64,000 nucleotides of DNA from an uncultured Pelagibacteraceae bacterium (GTDB lineage: Bacteria; Pseudomonadota; Alphaproteobacteria; Pelagibacterales; Pelagibacteraceae): NCBI GenBank assembly GCA_902614975.1, contig CACMND010000001.1, positions 62,001 to 126,000 on the forward strand, written 5' to 3'. Positions within the stretch are counted from its first letter, which is position 1. Each line of letters opens with the position of its first letter. Position numbers and translations under genes: made by a program. The notes under the pieces were generated by a model, which saw nothing but the letters and a program-made list of their open reading frames with translations, was not told the origin of the DNA and searched no databases. Below, one piece after another: positions 16,952 to 25,220 of the stretch.

Positions 16952-17062
16952 CTACAAAAGAAATACAGCCATTAGTACGAGGATAATAACAACTGCTACA
17001 GAACCCCACAAAACAAACTTAGTAAAATTATTCCAAGTATTTTTATGACTTTCGTTATCCAT
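16952..17062 (-). CDS. aa3-type cytochrome c oxidase subunit IV-like small protein
   Basis: This 36-residue product reads MDNESHKNTWNNFTKFVLWG followed by a single hydrophobic helix ending in VFLL. A short polar N-terminus, an aromatic F-x-K-F/W boundary and one transmembrane helix are the pattern of the bacterial aa3-type cytochrome oxidase subunit IV family (PF07835-like), a nonessential subunit packed against subunits I and III. In alphaproteobacteria this gene often sits just upstream of pntAA, as here with a 1 bp gap. It is too short for default gene calling, so it could be missed. Assignment is by pattern and position. Confidence 0.72.
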   Translation of the reverse strand: MDNESHKNTWNNFTKFVLWGSVAVVIILVLMAVFLL

Positions 17063-17065
17063 AAA

Positions 17066-17191
17066 CTATTTTTGCCTCGCCTTAAACTTAGGATTTTTTT
17101 TATTTATTATGTAAACTCTACCTCTTCGTCTAACTAACTTTGAGTTTAGATCTCTTTTTTTTAGCGATTTTAAAGAACTAGCAATTTTCAT
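17066..17191 (-). CDS. rpmJ: 50S ribosomal protein L36
   Basis: This 41-residue product begins [20 protein letters not shown] and ends [19 protein letters not shown], which is the L36 sequence of the alphaproteobacterial cysteine-free type (zinc ligands replaced). The N-terminus normally reads MKVRNSLK; here the third and fourth residues are Ile-Ala. The ATG lies 14 nt downstream of the mature 5S rRNA end on the same strand, and the oxidase subunit gene begins 3 bp after its stop. So L36 appears to be transcribed as the tail of the 5S unit. Confidence 0.93.
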   Translation of the reverse strand: MKIASSLKSLKKRDLNSKLVRRRGRVYIINKKNPKFKARQK

Positions 17192-17205
17192 ATTATAAGA
17201 TTTTA

Positions 17206-17322
17206 GCCTGGCAACGTCCTACTCTTCCGTGTCTTAAGACAAAGTACCATTGGCGCTGAAAGGCTTGACTTCCGAGTTCGGAATGGGATCGGGTATGACC
17301 CTTTCGCAATAATCACCAGGCA
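17206..17322 (-). rRNA. rrf: 5S ribosomal RNA, detached from 23S/16S
   Basis: Read on the minus strand the 117-nt gene opens GCCTGGTGATTATTGCGAAA and closes with the complementary GTTGCCAGGC, forming helix I. Internal landmarks are the CCCGATCCCATTCCGAACTCGGAAG stretch (loop B/helix III; positions about 17271-17295) and GCGCCAATGGTACTTTGTC leading to AGAGTAGGACG of loop E/helix IV. No 23S or 16S rRNA lies within 46 kb upstream on that strand; polysaccharide genes occupy the space. In SAR11 genomes a hypervariable island is known to lie between 23S and 5S, and this fits. Confidence 0.97.
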
Positions 17323-17326
17323 AAGC

Positions 17327-17355
17327 TTTTTACTATTAAATCTATATATTGTAAA
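17327..17355 (-). promoter_or_regulatory. candidate promoter for 5S-rpmJ
   Basis: In the 34 bp gap between the last island gene and 5S, the minus strand has TTTACA (17355-17350) and TAAAAA (17332-17327) separated by exactly 17 bp. Transcription would start about at the mature 5' end of 5S. The -10 matches consensus only 4 of 6 and the region is AT-rich, so chance is a real alternative. Confidence 0.35.
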
Positions 17356-17356
17356 G

Positions 17357-18346
17357 CTAAGATCTAGAAAATTTTAGAGAATTTTCGCCACTTTTTAACT
17401 CATTAAATATCCAATTATAAGTTTTAGCTAATCCATCTTTTAATGGCAAAGTTGGTGACCAATTTAAGTCTTTAATAATTTTGGCATTGTCGCTTGATCT
17501 ACCCCTAACACCTTTTGGTTTATCTAATAAATATTTTCTATCAACTTTATAATCTGCAATTTCCTCTATCATATCAATCATTTGATTGATAGATACTTGT
17601 TCTGAGCTTCCTACGTTATATGGTTCTTTTAAATTTGAATTGAATAATTTTTTTGTCCCTTCAATACAATCAGTTATATACATAAAACTTCTAGTTTGCT
17701 GTCCATCTCCCCAAACCTCAATTTCTTTGATATTTTTCATTTTAGCTTCTGCTATTTTTCTACACATTGCGGCAGGAGCTTTTTCTCTTCCACCATCGTA
17801 GGTCCCTAAAGGACCATAGACATTATGATATCTTACAACTCTTGTTTCTAAGCCGAAGTCTTCAGTGAAATGTCTGCACATCCTTTCGCTAAATAATTTT
17901 TCCCATCCATATCCATCTTCAGGCTCTGCTGGGTAGGCATCTTCTTCTTTTAGCCCTGGTATAAATGTTTCATTTTGTTTTTGAGCGTTATATACACATG
18001 CGCTAGAAGAATAAAAATATCTCTGAACTTTGTTAACTAAGCAAGCTCTTAATAAATTAGTATTAATTAGTACTGATAGCATACATTCAGCTTTATTATT
18101 TTCGATAAATCCCATGCCCCCCATATTACATGCCATATTATATATGAAATCAATATTCTTAGTTACTTTTAAGCAGTGTTCATATTCTTTTAAATCCAAA
18201 GAGTAATTTTTGTTTTCTTCAAACAATTGAAACCAATATTCTAAAGGTTTTACATCAGCACAAACTACTTCGTGTCCTTCTTCCATTAAATTCCTAACTA
18301 AATGACCACCTATGAAACCTCCAGCACCACAAACTAAATATCTCAT
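17357..18346 (-). CDS. GDP-mannose 3,5-epimerase-like SDR
   Basis: The 329-residue extended-SDR enzyme resembles plant-type GDP-mannose 3,5-epimerase, which yields GDP-L-galactose/GDP-L-gulose. Supporting features are the Rossmann motif CGAGGFIGGHL (residues 6-16), the characteristic NMACNMGGMGFIE segment around 70-82, Cys117 in SSSACVY (the catalytic acid/base Cys in the plant enzyme), and the active-site pair Tyr146/Lys150 in YGWEKLFSER. It is the last gene of the island before 5S and overlaps the start region of the neighbouring epimerase gene by 4 bp. The exact epimerisation product is inferred. Confidence 0.82.
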   Translation of the reverse strand: MRYLVCGAGGFIGGHLVRNLMEEGHEVVCADVKPLEYWFQLFEENKNYSLDLKEYEHCLKVTKNIDFIYNMACNMGGMGFIENNKAECMLSVLINTNLLRACLVNKVQRYFYSSSACVYNAQKQNETFIPGLKEEDAYPAEPEDGYGWEKLFSERMCRHFTEDFGLETRVVRYHNVYGPLGTYDGGREKAPAAMCRKIAEAKMKNIKEIEVWGDGQQTRSFMYITDCIEGTKKLFNSNLKEPYNVGSSEQVSINQMIDMIEEIADYKVDRKYLLDKPKGVRGRSSDNAKIIKDLNWSPTLPLKDGLAKTYNWIFNELKSGENSLKFSRS

Positions 18347-19221
18347 ATATTTTTTATTTCCTTTATGTAATTATTTAAAGATGTTTTTCCAATAAGATTT
18401 ATTATTTTATAGTTTCTTATTTTTTTCACTTCAGAAGATTTAAACCTTTCTCCTCTTCTTTCAGGTATTATTTTAATATTATTACTAAATAACTTTGCAA
18501 GTTCAAGTATAGAATATGATCTTTTATTTGAAATTGAATAATGTTTATTTTTATTTTTTTTCCAAGCATAAATGCATGCATCTACCGTATCTTTAACATG
18601 GGTAAATTTTCTTGTTTGGGAACCTGGTTTTACAACTGGCAACGGTTTCTTTTGTCTATAATTACTTTCAAATACACCTAGTACAGCGGCCATTGATGAA
18701 TTGTATATTTGTTTTGGACCATAAACATTATAAAAATAAACAATTTCAAATTTTAATCCAAACCACTCATGTAAATTCATGATTAAATTCATATTATTAG
18801 ATTTACTAAAAGCATATGGGGAAAGATTTTGATCTTTACCAGCATTACCAAGGCTTGCTGAAGTTGCCGAATAAATAATTTTAATTCTATTTTTTAAACA
18901 AAACTGAATTACTTCATAGCTTCCAATAATATTTGAATTAAAGCATTTTTCAAGGTTATCAAAACTTTGAGCTATTCTTGAAAATTCAGCAAAATGAAAA
19001 ATTACTTTGATGTGTTTCTTATACTTAGATAAAATCTGACTTATATTTCTAGTGTCTCCTCTTAAGTATTTAACATTTTTATTTTTTATATGATTTTTCT
19101 TAATTCCTGTAAAATAATTATCAATTGAAATTATTTTCAATTTTTTGTCATAAGCAGTTAAAGAATTAATTAAATTAGACCCAATAAATCCAGCACCGCC
19201 AGTTACAACTATGTATTTCAT
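18343..19221 (-). CDS. NAD-dependent sugar nucleotide epimerase/dehydratase
   Basis: This 292-residue extended SDR has the NAD-binding motif GGAGFIGSNL, the YSATSASLGN strand with a catalytic Ser/Thr, and Tyr/Lys in SPYAFSKSNN. FYNVYGPKQIY and the KFTHVKDTVDACIYAW segment are those of GalE/WbpP-type UDP-hexose 4-epimerases. At 292 residues it is somewhat shorter than GalE (about 338). It ends in a 4 bp overlap with the GDP-mannose epimerase-like gene. Substrate unknown; probably acts on a UDP- or GDP-sugar used by the adjacent transferases. Confidence 0.8.
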   Translation of the reverse strand: MKYIVVTGGAGFIGSNLINSLTAYDKKLKIISIDNYFTGIKKNHIKNKNVKYLRGDTRNISQILSKYKKHIKVIFHFAEFSRIAQSFDNLEKCFNSNIIGSYEVIQFCLKNRIKIIYSATSASLGNAGKDQNLSPYAFSKSNNMNLIMNLHEWFGLKFEIVYFYNVYGPKQIYNSSMAAVLGVFESNYRQKKPLPVVKPGSQTRKFTHVKDTVDACIYAWKKNKNKHYSISNKRSYSILELAKLFSNNIKIIPERRGERFKSSEVKKIRNYKIINLIGKTSLNNYIKEIKNI

Positions 19222-19272
19222 GTCATCTTAATATCAAAGTTTTTTAGCATAACAAGAAAATTTATATTTATT

Positions 19273-21081
19273 TTAATTTTTTTTGAAGTGATATTTAAAA
19301 AAATTTTTTATAAGTATGTCTGAACCTAAAATTGTTAAATGATCAGGATCTCTGTAAAGAGGTTGGCCGTATTGATTATGACCGTCAAAACAATCTAGCT
19401 CATTACAATTATTTATAGATCTTAAAATTAAATCATTTTGATTAATCACAAAAAGATTTTCGTTTATTAATATACTTAATTTTTTATTGATTTTATCTAT
19501 ATTCACTCTATCTATCAAAATATTTTTTTTGTTTAACATTTTATATTTTATGGGTGAGTCATTAAACTGAACTCTAGGTAAAAAATAATAAAATTTAATA
19601 TTCGGAAAATTACTTATCATTTTTTCTATTTCTTTGAAATAATCTTCATATTTTATCCTTACATGATTTAAAATAAGCACATAATCTATTTTATTCTCTT
19701 TTAAGATTTCAGACAATTGTTTCATCTGATATTTTCTATTCTCATCTTGTTGTAAATCATAAGATATAAATAAATTTATTTTATTTTTTTCAGTGACATT
19801 ACTTAAAGAATATTCAATATCACCTGCGTGTGAATCTCCATATAAAAGTAAATTTTTTGAATAACGATCTGATTTAAAGCAAATTAAATTACAATAATCA
19901 TTGCCTATTTTTTTTGTAGAAACAGATTTTTTTGAATTTATAAAATAATTTTTATCTAAATTTTTATAAAATATACTTCTAAGTTTTGTTCCATTTGTAA
20001 AATGAAAATAATATCCAAAGCAGAGTAAAATGATTAATAGACTAAAGATTGAATAAAGTTTTTTTTCTATTGATTTGCTATAAATATTATGTTTGTAAAA
20101 TTTTACTTCGAAAAGATTAATTAATAAACTGAAAATAATAATCAAAATAACAATGATTATTATTTGATTGATATTAAGAATAGGGTCATATCCTTGAAAA
20201 TATTTCATTAAATAAATGATTGGATAATGAACCAAAAATATTGAATAACTTTTGTCTGCGATAAATTTAATAATACTATTATTTAATATAAAATTATATT
20301 TTTTATTATTTTTATGAAAAAAAATAAAAATAAGGTAAAATAAAAAAATAGCATAAATCTGGCTTTTTACAAAATCAGAATTACCAAATATTAAATACAA
20401 AATAAATATAATGAATAATGAAATTAATTTTTTATTTAAATAATATTTATAACTTTTACTATTAATAAGATCATAAACTAAATATCCAAAAAAAAATTCC
20501 CAAAGTCTAAAGGGTAAATTATAAAATATTAATTTTATATTATCGGAGTAAAATACATTTAAAGTAAATGAAAATATAATTATAGCAAATATTACTAATG
20601 AAATATTCTTTTTTATTTTAAAAATTTTTAAGCAAATAAAAAAAATAATTGGAAATAAAACATAAAATTGAATTTCAAGAGACAAGCTCCATAAATGAAC
20701 TAAAGGATAAGAATTAGGGGCAAAATAATCATTATTTATGATAAAATAGTAAAAGTTTGATAAAAAAATTAAAGAACTAAAAAGTGACTGACCGTAATAA
20801 CGCAAATCTATAGGTGTTAAATACACCCAAGAAAATATTGTTACTAGTATGAGTGTAAAAACTAATCCTGGTAACAATCTTTGTGCTCTTCTTCGAAAAT
20901 ATTTTGTAAAATTAAATTTATTTTGAAAAGAATTAGTTAAGATTTTAGAAAAAACAAATCCACTTATAACTAAAAATATGTCTACTCCAATATAACCTTT
21001 GCTAAAACTAGAAATTTCTAAATGAAAAAGAAGAACTAAAATTAAAGATATAGCTCTTAATAATTGAATTTCTTTAATCAT
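19273..21081 (-). CDS. OafA/YrhL-type O-acyltransferase with SGNH domain
   Basis: The 602-residue protein is a two-domain surface polysaccharide acyltransferase. Residues 1 to about 355 are an Acyltransferase-3 membrane domain of ten or eleven helices, with the early IQLLRAISLILVLLFHLEI (active-site His in an RAxxxxxVLLFH pattern), GYIGVDIFLVISGF and RRRAQRLLPGL motifs. After a linker, about residues 385-602 form a periplasmic SGNH hydrolase-like domain with LLYGDSHAGD (nucleophile Ser) and DPDHLTILGSDIL (Asp-x-x-His). Such proteins acetylate O-antigen or capsule sugars. It overlaps the glycosyltransferase gene upstream by 8 bp. Confidence 0.9.
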   Translation of the reverse strand: MIKEIQLLRAISLILVLLFHLEISSFSKGYIGVDIFLVISGFVFSKILTNSFQNKFNFTKYFRRRAQRLLPGLVFTLILVTIFSWVYLTPIDLRYYGQSLFSSLIFLSNFYYFIINNDYFAPNSYPLVHLWSLSLEIQFYVLFPIIFFICLKIFKIKKNISLVIFAIIIFSFTLNVFYSDNIKLIFYNLPFRLWEFFFGYLVYDLINSKSYKYYLNKKLISLFIIFILYLIFGNSDFVKSQIYAIFLFYLIFIFFHKNNKKYNFILNNSIIKFIADKSYSIFLVHYPIIYLMKYFQGYDPILNINQIIIIVILIIIFSLLINLFEVKFYKHNIYSKSIEKKLYSIFSLLIILLCFGYYFHFTNGTKLRSIFYKNLDKNYFINSKKSVSTKKIGNDYCNLICFKSDRYSKNLLLYGDSHAGDIEYSLSNVTEKNKINLFISYDLQQDENRKYQMKQLSEILKENKIDYVLILNHVRIKYEDYFKEIEKMISNFPNIKFYYFLPRVQFNDSPIKYKMLNKKNILIDRVNIDKINKKLSILINENLFVINQNDLILRSINNCNELDCFDGHNQYGQPLYRDPDHLTILGSDILIKNFFKYHFKKN

Positions 21082-22222
21082 TAAGTTTCAGATTTAAAAT
21101 TATTTTATTAATCTTTGATTTATTGACATCCCAAGAAAGATTTTTTTTATAATAATTGTACGATTGTTTTCTTTTTTCCAAATATCTTTGCTTACTTTTA
21201 AATAAATTAATAATGTAGTTACCCACTTTGCTAACTGATACAAATTTTTTAAATAATTTGCCATTAATATTATTTTTTATCATTCCACTAACCCCACCAA
21301 CATCATGACTAATATTAAATATTCCAAACGAATTGGCTTCTGCAAAAACAACGCCACATGCCTCACTTTTCACCATAAGAATATGAAAGTCAGTTTTTCT
21401 ATAGCACTCTACTAATTTTTTATGTTCACTTAATTTATTTTTATTAATAAATCCCAGTTGTTTTATAAACTTATAATCTTTTATTTTTTTTTGTGCTCCA
21501 ATAATTGTTAAATTAGTATCTAAACCTTTAGAATTCATATATTTTGCGATTGCAATAGATTTCTCCATGCCTTTTCTATCCCAGTCAACTCCTACACTTA
21601 ATAATTGACATTTTTTTTCATAATTTTTTTTTAAATTTTTAAATTTTTCATCACGTTTAATTAAATTAAGATTTGAACCAAAAGGAATTATACTAATTTT
21701 GTTTTTTGAAATACCATAATTTTTTATAGTTTCGATTTTTGACCACTTGCTCGTAACTATTATTTTCTTTGCTTTATTTAAAGCTAATTTCTCTAAATAA
21801 TTAGCTTTATTAAATGATAATTTATTAATTTTTATTTTTTTTTTGAAATAATGATCATAATAAGTTTTAAATGTAACATCTGTCCAAAGTATAATGGGAA
21901 TATTGGTATCTAAAAAACTAACCAAATATGTGTCAGAAGTAAAAATTAAATCATAATTTTTTTTATTTAATATTTTTTTTATTTTTTTTGCATATGATTT
22001 TGATAATAAAATATTCCTGTCTGCATCATATTTATAGCCGAATAAATTAAATGTTTCTCTTAAAAATATATATGGAAGTCTATAGTAATTTTTTAATGGT
22101 CCAATTATATCTACTTTGTTTTTTGTATTTTTTAATAAATTAAACATTTTTAGCTTTAAGCCAGACCAAGATCTAAAGTCTTTAGGATTATCTATTGATA
22201 AAAAAGCAATTTTTATTGTCAT
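21074..22222 (-). CDS. family 4-like glycosyltransferase
   Basis: The 382-residue protein has a GT-B pattern. The N-terminal half contains FTSDTYLVSF and a helix with KKIIVTSKWS, then NYGISKNKISIIPFGSN at the domain junction. The C-terminal half contains LLSVGVDWDRKGMEKSIAIAKYM and a donor-binding stretch EACGVVFAEANSFGIFNISHDVGG, whose E-x7-E arrangement is typical of GT4. SVGVDWDRKGM is the usual retaining GT4 glycan-donor loop. It starts 29 bp from a divergent GT2 gene. The sugar added is unknown. Confidence 0.85.
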   Translation of the reverse strand: MTIKIAFLSIDNPKDFRSWSGLKLKMFNLLKNTKNKVDIIGPLKNYYRLPYIFLRETFNLFGYKYDADRNILLSKSYAKKIKKILNKKNYDLIFTSDTYLVSFLDTNIPIILWTDVTFKTYYDHYFKKKIKINKLSFNKANYLEKLALNKAKKIIVTSKWSKIETIKNYGISKNKISIIPFGSNLNLIKRDEKFKNLKKNYEKKCQLLSVGVDWDRKGMEKSIAIAKYMNSKGLDTNLTIIGAQKKIKDYKFIKQLGFINKNKLSEHKKLVECYRKTDFHILMVKSEACGVVFAEANSFGIFNISHDVGGVSGMIKNNINGKLFKKFVSVSKVGNYIINLFKSKQRYLEKRKQSYNYYKKNLSWDVNKSKINKIILNLKLND

Positions 22223-22251
22223 TATTAAAAATTAATTATATTTAAACTATT

Positions 22252-22974
22252 ATGTCGCTAAGTATTCTAATTCCAGCAAAAAATGAAGAAAAAATAATTA
22301 TTGAAACTATAAAAAGTATTATTTATTCAAAATTAAAAAGAATTGACCATGAAATTATAATCATTAATGATTTTAGTGAGGATAGCACAGAAAAAAAAAT
22401 ACTTGAATTCATAAAAAAAAATAAAAAAAAAAATATTAGATTAATAAATAATAAATTTCCTGGTCTTGGTAGTGTTATAAAAATAGGAATTGATAAATCC
22501 AAGAAGGATTATATTTGTATTTTTATGGCAGATAAATCTGACTCAATTAATAATATGTATGATTATTATAAAATAATAAAAAAATACAATTATGATGCGG
22601 TATTTGGAAGCCGTTTTATAAAAGGATCCAAAATTGTTAATTATCCAATTAGAAAATATATATTTAATAGAATTTTCAATAATTTGTGTAAAATTTTATT
22701 CCTAAGCAAATATAATGACTTCACAAATGCTTTCAAAATTTATAGAAAAAAAATGTTAAAAAGTTTTTTTCCAATAGTATCAGAAAATTTTAATGTTTTC
22801 TTGGAACTTCCATTAAAAACAGTGTCAAGAAAATATAGCTATAAAATTATTCCAATATCCTGGGTAAATCGAAACAAAGGTAAATCTAAATTTATTATAA
22901 AAGAGTTAACTTCAAAATATTTTTTTACACTATTGTATTGTTTTTTTGAAAAAATTCTTCTTAAAAAAAGATGA
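22252..22974 (+). CDS. GT2 polyprenyl-phosphate sugar synthase-like
   Basis: The 240-residue GT-A protein resembles dolichyl/polyprenyl-phosphate mannose synthase: LSILIPAKNEEKIIIETI at the N-terminus, EIIIINDFSEDSTEKKI, FPGLGSVIKIGIDKSKKDY and FGSRFIKGSK. Where the family usually has a DAD or DLS metal motif, this one has FMADKSDS. It has no C-terminal membrane helix, as in DPM1-type enzymes. The next gene, a multi-spanning membrane protein, overlaps by 4 bp; such pairs typically make a lipid-phosphate sugar and use it for glycosylation on the outer face. Confidence 0.78.
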   Translation: MSLSILIPAKNEEKIIIETIKSIIYSKLKRIDHEIIIINDFSEDSTEKKILEFIKKNKKKNIRLINNKFPGLGSVIKIGIDKSKKDYICIFMADKSDSINNMYDYYKIIKKYNYDAVFGSRFIKGSKIVNYPIRKYIFNRIFNNLCKILFLSKYNDFTNAFKIYRKKMLKSFFPIVSENFNVFLELPLKTVSRKYSYKIIPISWVNRNKGKSKFIIKELTSKYFFTLLYCFFEKILLKKR

Positions 22975-24227
22975 AGATAAATAATTCATTTTTATTATTA
23001 TTTTCAATATTAAATTTTGTATCATTTCTAATAGGTTTTTATTATCTTGAAGAACACGGTGCTTCACTTCTAGATGCAAATGATCATACGTATCCTGTCA
23101 TAAACGGCCTAAAAGAAAATTTTGTTGATAATATTATTAATTATGGAAAGTTTGGAGAGAATTCTTATCCACTACATCATATAATTTTTTCTTTTATTAA
23201 TCCTTACGAAACTGGCTCCACTATGTTTAGAATTATAAGCTGCTTATGGAGTATAATTATAATTATTGTATTTTTCAAAACTTTAAAGAACAAGCTAAAT
23301 TTAAACTTCTTACAAAGTTTTTTTATAACAAGTATAATATTTTTAAGTCCTTATTTTAGAACGTCGGCATACTGGGGTATGACTGAAAACACTGGGATTA
23401 TTTTTTTAATAATTTCTATTTATTTTTTTAACTTATATGAAAATAAAAATAGTAATAAGTCTTTACACTTGTTTTTTGTATGTTTTTTTAGTGCACTTTC
23501 ATTATACTCTAGAGTTCAAAATATTTTCATATGTTTATTTTTTTTTCTTTATTTTTTTTCTGAAAAAAGTTCTTTTAAAAAAAAATTTTCTATTATTTCT
23601 TATTATTTAATTCTATCTTTGCCTGGGCTAATATTAATATTTCTTTGGGGGGGTCTTTTGGATGAACAACACCCAGGTGAATTTTACTCGCTTGTGAATT
23701 TTAATACTATACCGAGAACATTTTTAGTTATATTGTCACTAGTGGGATTTTATAGCATTCCTTTTGTAATTTCATTTACTAAAAATTTTAAAAATTTACT
23801 TATTAAAAACTACAAATTTTATTTTTTTACTTTAATAGTTTTATTTGTTTTTTTTAGTATTTTTGGAATTGACATTTTATCATTAAGTGAAGATGGCCAA
23901 ATATCATATGGCCAAGGTTTTGTATCAAGAATTTGTTATCAATTAACAGGTTTTCAACAAACTTATTTAATTTTTAGTGCTTTGGGTTTTTTGGTAATTT
24001 ACTATTTTTTTTTAATATCAAAAAAAAATAAAATCCTAATACTTTCATTATTAATTATATTTTCTCTAAGAGTACATTTTTTTACTGAATATATTGATCC
24101 ATTATTATTTATTTTAATATTTATATTTTTTGATACTAATTTTAAGTTAGAAATTAACAAACTAAAAAATATTATTGTATTTCAAATATTCTTTTCTTCT
24201 ATTCTTTTAGGCGCAATACTAGTTTGA
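22971..24227 (+). CDS. multi-spanning GT-C-like membrane protein
   Basis: This 418-residue protein has about ten to eleven hydrophobic helices and no soluble domain. After the first helix comes an extracytoplasmic loop with EEHGASLLDANDHTYPV, containing acidic residues in the position where GT-C transferases (ArnT/PMT type) carry catalytic Asp/Glu. I cannot place it in a named family. Overlap with the upstream polyprenyl-phosphate-sugar synthase-like gene suggests it uses that lipid-linked sugar. It ends convergently, overlapping the WecA-type gene's stop by 9 bp. Confidence 0.62.
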   Translation: MKINNSFLLLFSILNFVSFLIGFYYLEEHGASLLDANDHTYPVINGLKENFVDNIINYGKFGENSYPLHHIIFSFINPYETGSTMFRIISCLWSIIIIIVFFKTLKNKLNLNFLQSFFITSIIFLSPYFRTSAYWGMTENTGIIFLIISIYFFNLYENKNSNKSLHLFFVCFFSALSLYSRVQNIFICLFFFLYFFSEKSSFKKKFSIISYYLILSLPGLILIFLWGGLLDEQHPGEFYSLVNFNTIPRTFLVILSLVGFYSIPFVISFTKNFKNLLIKNYKFYFFTLIVLFVFFSIFGIDILSLSEDGQISYGQGFVSRICYQLTGFQQTYLIFSALGFLVIYYFFLISKKNKILILSLLIIFSLRVHFFTEYIDPLLFILIFIFFDTNFKLEINKLKNIIVFQIFFSSILLGAILV

Positions 24228-25220
24228 TTTAAAATTTAATGTAAATGCCAAATATATTAATGTAATTAAAAAAATTAATATTAAATTAATATATTTTGTT
24301 GCTAAAATAATTGAAACAATCAAGGGCAATATACAAAAAAAACAAATTCCAAAATAAGCAATTTTAAAACTGTATTTTTTTAACAAAATATGATGTAGAT
24401 GTGTGTTATCTGGATTAAAAGGATGTTTTTTTTTGATTAACCTTGTAATAGCTACTCTAGTCATATCCAATCCTGGTAATAACATAATTAATACTATTTG
24501 ATCAGCTTTAATTAGACTCTCATTATGAGTTTTAATGAACAAACAACTTAGGATAAATGCCAATAATAGAGAACCATTATCACCTAGAAATATTTTATTC
24601 TTAAAATTGTTATATAAAAAAAATATAGATGGAATTAGTAAAAATAAATAAAATAAATTATTTCCTGTAACAACTATTAAGTAAACAATGCTAATTATAA
24701 AATATGTTGATGATAATCCATTTATACCATCAATCATATTAAAAGCATTTAAAAAAACTATAAAACAAAAAATTGTAAATAATTTTGAAAATTCATTTAA
24801 ATTAATTGTATTATCATAAAAATAAAAATTAATTTTATTTAAAATGAATTTATCTCCAACTGATATTATTAATAAAGATATTATAGAAAGTGATATTAAC
24901 TTAGTATTAGCCTTTAGATTATATTTATCATCATAAAAGCCTATAAAAAAAATAAGAGCCGATCCTAAATAGAATGCTAATAATTCTTTTTTGGATACAA
25001 AAAATAATTCTCCATCATTGGAAGCAAGATAATAAATAAGATATAATAAAATATTAGAAAAAAATAATATCCCACCAACTAATGGAATTTTTTTTTTATG
25101 AATTTTACGTGAAAAATCAGGAATATCATAAAGATTTATTATATGAGCTGATTTTAAAACAATATTTATAATCAGAATGTTAGCCAAAATTAAAGTAAAT
25201 ATTAAAATTAAATTATTCAT
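24219..25220 (-). CDS. WecA/WbpL/TagO-type polyprenyl-phosphate sugar-1-P transferase
   Basis: This 333-residue, roughly eleven-helix protein belongs to the MraY/WecA family, which starts polysaccharide repeat units by moving a HexNAc-1-phosphate from UDP to undecaprenyl phosphate. Key motifs are SRKIHKKKIPLVGGILFF near residues 39-56, GFYDDKYNL (the DD motif), FLNAFNMIDGINGL (NxxNxxDGxDGL-like) and FLGDNGSLLLAFI, and a cytoplasmic HPFNPDNTHLHHILL histidine motif. Its start overlaps the stop of the O-antigen ligase-like gene by 8 bp. It is probably the initiating transferase for one of the island's glycans. Confidence 0.9.
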   Translation of the reverse strand: MNNLILIFTLILANILIINIVLKSAHIINLYDIPDFSRKIHKKKIPLVGGILFFSNILLYLIYYLASNDGELFFVSKKELLAFYLGSALIFFIGFYDDKYNLKANTKLISLSIISLLIISVGDKFILNKINFYFYDNTINLNEFSKLFTIFCFIVFLNAFNMIDGINGLSSTYFIISIVYLIVVTGNNLFYLFLLIPSIFFLYNNFKNKIFLGDNGSLLLAFILSCLFIKTHNESLIKADQIVLIMLLPGLDMTRVAITRLIKKKHPFNPDNTHLHHILLKKYSFKIAYFGICFFCILPLIVSIILATKYINLILIFLITLIYLAFTLNFKSN

